Shown: one piece after another, positions 28,695 to 36,360 of the stretch
Layout: every line of letters begins with the position of its first letter
Position numbering within the stretch: the stretch's first letter is position 1
Assembly (NCBI GenBank): GCA_028279555.1
Contig: JANQNO010000002.1
Coordinates: forward strand, 372,001-436,000
DNA: 64,000 bases
Direction of reading: 5' to 3'
Source: Sphingorhabdus sp.
GTDB taxonomy: Bacteria > Pseudomonadota > Alphaproteobacteria > Sphingomonadales > Sphingomonadaceae
Notes under the pieces: model-generated
Database searches by the model: none
Seen by the model: only the letters and a program-made list of their open reading frames with translations
Told to the model about the DNA's origin: nothing
Made by a program: the position numbers and the translations under genes

Positions 28695-30377
28695 ATGCCC
28701 ATGCCCGGAATTGAATTTACGACCCCGCCTGGAGAATCTTCCGCGCTATCCAGCCGCGCCGATGTTGCCATGTTCACCGGCCTTGTTGCGCGGCGTGATG
28801 GCCCGCCCTCGCCTGAGCTGCGGGAGCGTTTGCAGGACAATGGCTGGACCGAGGAGGGCGTGTTCAAATGGCCCGAAGGCCGCCTCGATGCGCTGCTGGG
28901 TATTCCCGTTCCGGTTTATAGCTGGGCGGAGTTTGATGCACTGTATGATTGGCAGTCGCGGCCGGTGGAACCTGGAAGCGCCAAGACGGTGCCATGCCCG
29001 CTCGGGCTCGCGGTGCGGCAGTTCTTCCGGCAAGGCGGTGCCAAAGCTTATATCGTGCGAACCGGCGATCCTCTCCCGCTCGCGGAGCCGGAAAGGGACG
29101 AGGCAGATTTCCTTGCCGAGCGTCTGGCGGCGATCAGCAGGACGGGTGTTTCCGATGGCGATGATCATATTCCCATTTTGCCGGGGTTTGACGGGCGTGG
29201 AAACCCGGCCGATCCGCTCGATCCGCCGACTTGGCTCGGTGCCGCGGCGATATTTGCGGTGCCCGATGCCGCGATGCTGCTTATGCCCGACCTGATCGAT
29301 TTGTGTGCTGGCGCTCCCGAAGTCGCGCCGCCAATCGAGCAGCCGCTGGGAATGGAGGAGAATTTCCGCCCCTGCGCGCCGCCCGCGCCGACGCTCGAGC
29401 CAGAGGAACGCATCGCGCGACCGGAATATCGTGCACCGCGCCTCGATGCGGACGGCTTTCGGCGCTGGTCGTCTGCCATGGCTTATGCCGTCAATCTTTT
29501 GTCCCGGCCAAAAGGCCCGGCACATCGCCGCGATGTTATCCTGATCGGTGCGATGCCGCTGCCATCGGCCAAACTCGCGCCAGAGAATGCCGGGCCGCAC
29601 CGGCCGCTCGAATTGCTCGCCGACGGCGATCTCGGCAAGCGCATCGATGGCGGCGCGCCCGCGGCGATTTTGGACGAACATGTTCTTGGCAGCCGCCATG
29701 TCCAGCTTGGATATCCCTGGCTATCGACTCCGGAAGGGCGGAATTTGCCAGAAGGATTGCAGTCGCCGGACGGTGCGCTTGCCGGCATGGTTGCGCGCAA
29801 GTCGCTGTCGGCTGGCGCTTTCCGCAGCGCGGCAGGGCAGGTTTTTCATGGTTCGGTGGGGCTTTTCCCTAAACTTTCGGGGAGCGAAATCGCCGGAGGC
29901 GACCCAGCTATTGCAAGCGATCCGGCTGCACGAAAGCGCTGGGACTGGATGGGCGAGAGATTGTGCCTGCTGGGTCCGAAGAATGGCGAGATTCGCCTGA
30001 TCAGCGATGCTACGCTCGCGCATGAACTCTCTTGGCGCATCGGCGGAATTTCCCGGCTGATGGGGATTATCCTGCGCGCCTCGCGCTATCTGGGTGATGA
30101 CCTGATGTTCGAGCCATCCGGGCCGGGTCTTTGGAACCGCCTGCGCATTTCGATGGAAATGCTGCTCGACAAGCTTTGGGGACTGGGCGCATTCAGCGGG
30201 GCCTCGCGTAGCGAAGCGTTCACAGTGCGCTGCGACCGCGGCACGATGACACAGTCGGACATCGATGCCGGGCGTGTCATCTGCGAAATCGGCTTTGCGC
30301 CCGCTTTCCCGGTCGACCGCATAATCGTGTCGCTGGCGCTTCTCGATGCGCCGCAGAAACTGGCGGAGGCGGCCTGA
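28695..30377 (+). CDS. Tail sheath protein 2
   Basis: MPMPGIEFTTPPGESSALSSRADVAMFTGLVARR N-terminus; C-terminal FTVRCDRGTMTQSDIDAGRVICEIGFAPAFPVDRI parallels sheath 1. Confidence 0.88.
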   Translation: MPMPGIEFTTPPGESSALSSRADVAMFTGLVARRDGPPSPELRERLQDNGWTEEGVFKWPEGRLDALLGIPVPVYSWAEFDALYDWQSRPVEPGSAKTVPCPLGLAVRQFFRQGGAKAYIVRTGDPLPLAEPERDEADFLAERLAAISRTGVSDGDDHIPILPGFDGRGNPADPLDPPTWLGAAAIFAVPDAAMLLMPDLIDLCAGAPEVAPPIEQPLGMEENFRPCAPPAPTLEPEERIARPEYRAPRLDADGFRRWSSAMAYAVNLLSRPKGPAHRRDVILIGAMPLPSAKLAPENAGPHRPLELLADGDLGKRIDGGAPAAILDEHVLGSRHVQLGYPWLSTPEGRNLPEGLQSPDGALAGMVARKSLSAGAFRSAAGQVFHGSVGLFPKLSGSEIAGGDPAIASDPAARKRWDWMGERLCLLGPKNGEIRLISDATLAHELSWRIGGISRLMGIILRASRYLGDDLMFEPSGPGLWNRLRISMEMLLDKLWGLGAFSGASRSEAFTVRCDRGTMTQSDIDAGRVICEIGFAPAFPVDRIIVSLALLDAPQKLAEAA

Positions 30378-30952
30378 TGTCGATCAGCATAGCCAGTGGA
30401 CAGGACAACCAGCCGCTCTTCGGCAACTTCGCCTTCTATGTGCAGTTCGATGGCCGTTCGGGCGATTTTGCACCTGCCGAAGGTCTCGATGCCAGAACAC
30501 TGGGCGGATTTTCCGAAGTCTCGGGGCTCGAGGCCAGCATGGAACACAAGGTTATCAAGCAGGGCGGGAAAAACTACGGAACAACCATGCGCGCCGGGCC
30601 GGTCAGCTTCGGCACCGTCATCCTGAAACGCGGCGTCGTCCGGTCGCAAAGCCTGTGGCGCTGGTGGTCGCTTTTTGCCGGGGCCGACGGACAGAGCGAC
30701 GGCAGGCCCACCGACGCCAATCGCTGCGATATTCTGATCGGCATGATCGCGCCGCCGGAAGCCGAGCAGGAGGGAAACAATTTCTCCGTTGGTGATAGCG
30801 AAGATCGCCAAGCGGCGCTGGGGTGGAAGCTGGTCAATGCGATGCCGGTCAAGTTCCGTGCCGGCGATCTCAATGCCAAGGGTAGCGATGTCGCCATAGA
30901 GGAGCTGCATCTGGTGCATGAAGGGCTGCAGATGAGCGGGGTGGCATCATGA
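30377..30952 (+). CDS. Tail tube protein 2 (gp19-like)
   Basis: LGGFSEVSGLEASMEHKVIKQGGKNYGTTMRAGPVSFGTVILKRGVV; WKLVNAMPVKFRAGDLNAKGSDVAIEELHLVHEGL. Confidence 0.9.
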   Translation: MSISIASGQDNQPLFGNFAFYVQFDGRSGDFAPAEGLDARTLGGFSEVSGLEASMEHKVIKQGGKNYGTTMRAGPVSFGTVILKRGVVRSQSLWRWWSLFAGADGQSDGRPTDANRCDILIGMIAPPEAEQEGNNFSVGDSEDRQAALGWKLVNAMPVKFRAGDLNAKGSDVAIEELHLVHEGLQMSGVAS

Positions 30953-32376
30953 CGGATTTTGCCCTCGCTACGATTACAATAGATGGCGATGATGGCTGGG
31001 AGGAACCGGTTCATTTCAATCCCGCAACCCTGCGGATCACGACGACCAATCAGCTGAAGGATAAAAAGCCGCGACAGGTGGCCAAACCGACCAGCTATAA
31101 ACTGGATGTCGAACTGTCCTACGATACGACCGATTCCGGGGCCAGCGTCACCAACGACACTTTTGCCTTTCGGCATGCTTCGTTGGCGACTGCTCAGGGC
31201 GCGAGTGGCGGTAATTCCAACCGCCGGAAAAGCTTGCCGACGGTCCTTTTCAAATGGGGCGCTTTTGCATTCCGGGGTGTTGTTGAATCGGTCAATGAAT
31301 CGCTTGAATACTGGTCGTCTGATGGCGTTCCGCTGCGCGCCACCTTGCAAGTCAGCATCAAGGGCGAAACCAATGCCTTCGATGATGAACCGGCCATCTT
31401 CATGTCCGAGGCGTATGATGGCGAGCAATCCTTGCCCGATATGCCCGAGATCATTCAGTCATCGGATGCTTTCACCGCCGACAGGTCGAATGACAAGCCG
31501 CCTGCTGCTGCGGAGGAATCCGTCACTGACAAGGCAAAAAAAACGGGCGACAAGACGACCGGGCGAGGTCTTGCAGCGGCCAATGGTATCGAAAATATTC
31601 GCGCTGCCGGTGCCGGTGCGGCTTGTGCGGTAAGCGCCGGAGCAGGGGCCAGCGCGAGCCTGTCTGCGGCAGCGGGCTTCAAAATGAGCGGCGGTGTCAG
31701 TGCTGGCGCATCGATCGGTTTCGGGGCAGGCGCTTCGGCAGGGCTGAGCGCCGGTGCCGGGCTTTCTGCCGGTGTCGGTGTTGGCATGAGTGCCGGAGCG
31801 GGCTTTGGCGCATCTGCTGGAGCCGGATTTGGTGCTTCAGCCGGAGCGGGTTTTGGGGCCTCAGCAAGCGCAGGCTTTGGTGCGTCGGCTAGTGCTGGAT
31901 TTGGAGCTTCGGCGGGTGCCGGCTTTGGTGCGGCGGCAGGCGCGGGCTTTGGAGCTGCTGCGGGTGGCGGTTTTGGAGCGTCGGCTGGCGCTGGTTTCTC
32001 TTCCAGTTCGAGCGCATCTTTCGGCGCGTCGGCGAGCGCGGGTTTTGAAGCTTCCGCCTCGGCAGGCTTTGCTGCCGGCACTTCGGGCAGCAGCGGCTTC
32101 TCAACCTCGTCAAGCAGCTCTTCCTTTTTCACCACCTCATCATCGAGCGGTTCGGCATCCACTGGGATCAGCGCCTCCGCAGGGGCTTTTGCCGGGCTGG
32201 GCAGCTCGAAGACGGCATTGCCGCCAACCAATTTCAACATTGAAAAGCTGCTTCCGCCGCCGTCACCCGCGCCTGCCGGTGAGGGCGGTCACTATGATGT
32301 GAGCGGCAAGGTCGTGAGCAAGGATGGCCAGGTGGCGGCCAGCTATCAGGCCTCGGCAAGCTGGAGTTTCGAATGA
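30949..32376 (+). CDS. CIS tube/baseplate protein (gp53/Pvc7-like N-terminus) with a large Gly/Ala/Ser/Phe repeat
   Basis: N-terminal VHFNPATLRITTTNQLKDKKPRQVAKPTSYKLDVELSYDTTDSG...VLFKWGAFAFRGVVESVNESLEYWSSDGVPLRATLQVSIKG; low-complexity centre. Confidence 0.85.
   Translation: MTDFALATITIDGDDGWEEPVHFNPATLRITTTNQLKDKKPRQVAKPTSYKLDVELSYDTTDSGASVTNDTFAFRHASLATAQGASGGNSNRRKSLPTVLFKWGAFAFRGVVESVNESLEYWSSDGVPLRATLQVSIKGETNAFDDEPAIFMSEAYDGEQSLPDMPEIIQSSDAFTADRSNDKPPAAAEESVTDKAKKTGDKTTGRGLAAANGIENIRAAGAGAACAVSAGAGASASLSAAAGFKMSGGVSAGASIGFGAGASAGLSAGAGLSAGVGVGMSAGAGFGASAGAGFGASAGAGFGASASAGFGASASAGFGASAGAGFGAAAGAGFGAAAGGGFGASAGAGFSSSSSASFGASASAGFEASASAGFAAGTSGSSGFSTSSSSSSFFTTSSSSGSASTGISASAGAFAGLGSSKTALPPTNFNIEKLLPPPSPAPAGEGGHYDVSGKVVSKDGQVAASYQASASWSFE
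31789..32076 (+). repeat. 12 tandem in-frame 8-aa (24-bp) repeats, consensus SAGAGFGA
   Basis: Translation reads SAGAGFGA x3, SASAGFGA x2, SAGAGFGA, AAGAGFGA, AAGGGFGA, SAGAGFSS, SSSASFGA, SASAGFEA, SASAGFAA. Confidence 0.93.
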
Positions 32377-32389
32377 TGGAGATACGGCT

Positions 32390-32566
32390 ATGAGCGTTGT
32401 CATCGAGGAGGTCATTCAAGAGGGGCCAGGCGAGGCCGTTTTGGATGGTGAAATGCCAGCCAATCAGCGGCAGGCACCGCCAGGTGACCAGGCACCGGAT
32501 ATCTTTGCGACCGGCTTCGAAATGCGCCGTATGCAACATCGGCTGGACAGGCTGTGGGCTGACTGA
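32390..32566 (+). CDS. Small eCIS protein, possibly DUF5908-like
   Basis: 58 aa, MSVVIEEVIQEGPGEAVLDG...; sits between the gp53-like and hub genes; stop/start overlap with next gene. ATG 32390 within ORF 32324..32566. Confidence 0.55.
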   Translation: MSVVIEEVIQEGPGEAVLDGEMPANQRQAPPGDQAPDIFATGFEMRRMQHRLDRLWAD

Positions 32567-33657
32567 TGGCAAGAAGCGACCCACCTCCCCCTGCGACGGC
32601 CATGGCTCCGACCCTCGAGGTCGACGGCATGAGCTATCCGGTCATCACCGGAGCGCTCGAGCGGATGTGGATGCGCGAAGCCAAGGGCGGCATGACCACG
32701 ATGGAGATCGGGCTAGTCGACAGCATCGCCGACCCATCCGGTGAAGCGGTCTTTGCCGCTGGAACGGACTCGCCCCTCCAGCTCGGTGCTGGTCTGCGTG
32801 TTTTTGGCGGGCCGCATGAAGTCAATGCAGCCGAGCTTTTCGATGGGCAGATCACAGCGATCGAGGCCGAATACAGGAATGCCGGACCGCCGCTCTTTAC
32901 GGTGCTGGCAGAGGACCGGCTGTTCCCGTTGCGGCGCAAGCGCCGGACCAAGCTCTATGAGGAATCGTCTCTGGGCGATGTCGTCACCGAAATCGGCGAT
33001 GAATATGGTCTGACGGCAGAAGTCCGCGATGGAGTCGACGAAGGCGTGCGCAACTGGATGCAGGCCGACGAGACCGACCTTGCCTTCCTCCGGCGCATTT
33101 TGGAGCTCTATGACTGCGATATGCAGATGGTTGGTGATCGCTTGCAGATAGGCCGCTGCGGGATGGATCAGCGCAGCCTGGTGACATTGGCCGCTGGCAG
33201 CACACTGCTTCAAGCGCGCATGACCGCCGACATTTCCGAACAGGTGAACCAGCTTTCCATCGGAAGCTTCGATCCGGCGGAGGGCGAGAATGTGGAGCAT
33301 ACTGCCGATGCTGGCGGGTTCGGTCCGGGCGACGGAAAAACCGGACCGGAAATCCTGTCGGAGAGTTTCTCCGACGTTGCCATGCATCTGGGAAGGCAGG
33401 GTCCGATGACGACTGCTGATGCCGAAGCCGTCGCGCTGCTGCAATCCGAACGCCGGGCGCGCAGCTTCGTGCAGGTGGACGGAAGCGCGGAAGGCAATGC
33501 CGAACTGCGCGTGGGAAGCTGGATCGAACTGGAAGGTGTGAACCCGCATTTTGCCGGGCAATATGCCGTCACACAAGCAATCCACCGCTGGGATGGTGAG
33601 CATGGATATGTCACCGATTTCAAGGCGGAATCGGCCTATCTGGGAGAAGCAGCATGA
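32566..33657 (+). CDS. Baseplate hub (gpD/gp27-like)
   Basis: DGQITAIEAEY...GPPLFTVLAEDRLFPLRRKRRTKLYEESSLGDVVTEIGDEYGLTAEV; WMQADETDLAFLRRILELYDCDMQMVGDRLQIG. Confidence 0.9.
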   Translation: MARSDPPPPATAMAPTLEVDGMSYPVITGALERMWMREAKGGMTTMEIGLVDSIADPSGEAVFAAGTDSPLQLGAGLRVFGGPHEVNAAELFDGQITAIEAEYRNAGPPLFTVLAEDRLFPLRRKRRTKLYEESSLGDVVTEIGDEYGLTAEVRDGVDEGVRNWMQADETDLAFLRRILELYDCDMQMVGDRLQIGRCGMDQRSLVTLAAGSTLLQARMTADISEQVNQLSIGSFDPAEGENVEHTADAGGFGPGDGKTGPEILSESFSDVAMHLGRQGPMTTADAEAVALLQSERRARSFVQVDGSAEGNAELRVGSWIELEGVNPHFAGQYAVTQAIHRWDGEHGYVTDFKAESAYLGEAA

Positions 33658-34349
33658 ACCCGGTCGCGGCGAATCCCGGTGCCTTCGCACAATCCGACAA
33701 CTGGTTTTCCGGTGTACATATCGCGCGCGTGGTCGATGTGGCTGATCCTGAAAGCCGCGGCCGTGTACAGGTCGTCATTCCGGCCATCGATATCGCGGGC
33801 GAGGCGCCCATCTGGGCGCGCGTCGCCGCGCCTTATGCAGGCGATAATTATGGCGCTTTCTTCATTCCCGATGTCGATAGCGAAGTCCTGGTTGCATTCA
33901 CTGCCGGCGATGCAACCCATCCCGTTGTCATAGGCAATCTCTGGAATGGCTCTGCCGCGCCGCCGGAGGAGACACCAAGTGACGAAGTCAAATTATGGAG
34001 CCTCACAGGAAAGAATGGCACGCGCATCGCCATTGTCGAGGATGAAGCGGGCAGCGAAAAGGTAGAGATCACAACGCCCAATAATGCCAAGGTGACCTTG
34101 CAGGAGGGGTCGGGCGGCAAGGTGAAGCTGAAAGGGGCGGGCAGCACCATCACCCTGTCGAGCGGCGGTATCAAGGTTAAAACCGGTGGTGAGGTGACGG
34201 TCGAAGGTTCGACGATGAGCGTCACCGCCGGGACGCTCTCCGTGGACTGCGCCTTTTCCGATTTCTCCGGCATCATCAATTGCGACATGTTGGTGACCAA
34301 CAGCGTCATCTCGTCGAGCTATACACCCGGCGCGGGGAATGTCTGGTGA
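33654..34349 (+). CDS. Central spike / baseplate assembly protein V (gpV/gp5 OB-fold)
   Basis: IARVVDVADPESRGRVQVVIPAIDIAGEAPIWARVAAPYAGDNYGAFFIPDVDSEVLVAFTAGDATHPVVIGNLWNG; C-terminal beta-helical repeats. Confidence 0.92.
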   Translation: MNPVAANPGAFAQSDNWFSGVHIARVVDVADPESRGRVQVVIPAIDIAGEAPIWARVAAPYAGDNYGAFFIPDVDSEVLVAFTAGDATHPVVIGNLWNGSAAPPEETPSDEVKLWSLTGKNGTRIAIVEDEAGSEKVEITTPNNAKVTLQEGSGGKVKLKGAGSTITLSSGGIKVKTGGEVTVEGSTMSVTAGTLSVDCAFSDFSGIINCDMLVTNSVISSSYTPGAGNVW

Positions 34350-35932
34350 GCGCGGCGAAGCTTCATCCGGCCCGTCGGCGGCGTCTGGAGGCCAAGATGC
34401 CGCCAACGCCCGTGCATGAGGTTTTGCTGCGTCCGCTGTGCGGCAGCAGTGGCCGTGATGTCATTGTGACCGCATCGACGCAGGATTTTGCCGGCGCGAT
34501 TTTCGAGGATCTGAAGGCCGACAACTGGCAGGACCGGATGGTGGCGATGCGGCGGCTCCGCACCGACGAGCGGGGCAGGCTGGAGCTCAATCAGCCAATC
34601 CATCGCCGTTTTCATGTCGCCCTGTTCGAGGCGCAATGCGACCAGCCAGGAAGGCCGCGCCTCGATCCGGAAAAAATTACCGGGATGGGATTGGTGCTCC
34701 GGCGGCGGCAGTCGGGTTATTGGCAAAGCTGGAACAAAACCGGCAAGAAGATTTTTGGGTGGCAGGATATCGCCGACATCGAAGCCGATCCGGCTGCGTC
34801 GGCAGGAGAGGGCGATCATCCCGCAAATGCGGCCATCCGGAAGATTATCGCCCAGCGCAAGAATCTGCCGACCGAAAGCGGCAGCGAACAGGTCTTGCCG
34901 CTCTTTTCCGCGCCGCCCGAAGTCTGCGATGCTCTCGGCAAGACAGTGCTGTTCGGGCTTATCCCGGTGGCAAGCCAGGAGCGCAGTGACGATCCTGCAC
35001 CAATGCTTGATTATGCAGCCTTGCCCGAGGCGGACCAGGACGCGATCGAGGGGCATCTTTCAGTCTATCTGAAGGAGCGTTCGCGCCGCGATCTGCCCAA
35101 GGCGGGTGAGGAATTGCGTCCCGACTGGAACGTCTTGGACAGCCGCCTGCTGGCAAGCGATGGCGCGCTTCATTCGCTCGGGCTGTTTCTGCATCAGGCG
35201 ATGGTGGAACTTGACGCGCTTGGAACGAGCGCGGCCAGCCGGGCTTTGATGCGCGAGCTGGCGGGCATCGAGCTACCGGTTCAGCGCAACAGCCACGGCA
35301 ATGTAACCGCCTATATAGATGCGGCCAGTTTCGTTGAGGAGGCCGCGCCCATATTGGTGGGCCAGGAGCGCAACCGCGACGGCATGGTGATGCCGCTTGA
35401 ATGGCCTGCGATAAGCGCGGGGAAGAGTGCAAGATTGATTGCCGCAGCCAAGGATTGCCTGACCCAGCGGCACAAGGATTTTGTCCAGGCACCGACCAAA
35501 TTTCAAATTCCCGACGACCTGTTTGCGGTGCGCGCTTTCATCCGTACCGAAGGCCATGAAGGCTGCCCCGACCGGCTCACATGGAGCCGGCACAGCGAAT
35601 ATTTCAAGGTGCTGCCCTGGTGGGATGGTGAGGGGCCAGGAACGGCGATTTCGCTTCCCGATATGAGCCAGCTCAAGAAAGCAAAGCCCAGCGTCGCCTT
35701 CGCGATGCCGCCAACCATCGCCAATCTTCTCAAAGGCGACATGAAGGCGCTTGGCGACGGCGAGGTCGAGGACGCACCATCCTCGCCCAATATCGGCTGG
35801 CTGTGCAGCTTTTCGATACCCTTCATCACGATCTGCGCCTTCATCGTGCTGAATATCTTCCTGTCGCTCTTCAACATCATCTTCAACTGGTTGCTTTTCA
35901 TCAAGATTTGCATCCCGATTCCGACGAAATGA
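34346..35932 (+). CDS. eCIS-associated protein with C-terminal hydrophobic tail
   Basis: GTG 34346 overlaps the previous stop. C-terminus IGWLCSFSIPFITICAFIVLNIFLSLFNIIFNWLLFIKICIPIPTK. Confidence 0.7.
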   Translation: MSAAKLHPARRRRLEAKMPPTPVHEVLLRPLCGSSGRDVIVTASTQDFAGAIFEDLKADNWQDRMVAMRRLRTDERGRLELNQPIHRRFHVALFEAQCDQPGRPRLDPEKITGMGLVLRRRQSGYWQSWNKTGKKIFGWQDIADIEADPAASAGEGDHPANAAIRKIIAQRKNLPTESGSEQVLPLFSAPPEVCDALGKTVLFGLIPVASQERSDDPAPMLDYAALPEADQDAIEGHLSVYLKERSRRDLPKAGEELRPDWNVLDSRLLASDGALHSLGLFLHQAMVELDALGTSAASRALMRELAGIELPVQRNSHGNVTAYIDAASFVEEAAPILVGQERNRDGMVMPLEWPAISAGKSARLIAAAKDCLTQRHKDFVQAPTKFQIPDDLFAVRAFIRTEGHEGCPDRLTWSRHSEYFKVLPWWDGEGPGTAISLPDMSQLKKAKPSVAFAMPPTIANLLKGDMKALGDGEVEDAPSSPNIGWLCSFSIPFITICAFIVLNIFLSLFNIIFNWLLFIKICIPIPTK

Positions 35933-35940
35933 GGCACTGA

Positions 35941-36360
35941 ATGTCCGGACCTGTCCTCACATCATCCAAAGCCAACACATTCAGGCCCCCGCTCTGCTGG
36001 CCGCTGATGCCGCTGCCGGATGAAAATGGCCGGCTGGAATATCCCGACCTTGAAGCTTCTGTCCGGCACCGGATCGAGGTTATCCTGAGAACGTCACCCG
36101 GAGAATCCCTGATGCGGCCGCATTTCGGCGCAGGGCTCGAGGAACTGATCCATGAACCCAATACCGCCGCCGTGCGTTCCCGTGCGCAGCAGACCATCAC
36201 CGCGTTTCTCAGCCGCTTCGAGCCGCGCATCATTCTCGATCATGTACAGCTTTCCAGCGGCAACGACCCGCGCATATTGCTGGTCAATATCGCCTACCGG
36301 ATACGCGCAACGGGCGTGGCGCAGAATATCTCGGCATCGATGCCGATAGGAGGTGCCTGA
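35941..36360 (+). CDS. Baseplate wedge protein, GPW/gp25 family (Pvc9-like)
   Basis: 139 aa; HRIEVILRTSPGESLMRPHFGAGLEELIHEPNTAAVRSRAQQTITAFLSRFEPRI. Confidence 0.93.
   Translation: MSGPVLTSSKANTFRPPLCWPLMPLPDENGRLEYPDLEASVRHRIEVILRTSPGESLMRPHFGAGLEELIHEPNTAAVRSRAQQTITAFLSRFEPRIILDHVQLSSGNDPRILLVNIAYRIRATGVAQNISASMPIGGA

Noticed and set aside
31789-32076. Regular 24-bp repeats that could be mistaken for a CRISPR-like array
   Set aside because: Units are contiguous with no spacers, lie in frame and encode a degenerate octapeptide.
31455-32240. Antisense 261-aa Pro/Ala-rich ORF (- strand)
   Set aside because: Reverse complement of the Gly/Ala/Ser repeat of the plus-strand gene; composition explains the open frame.
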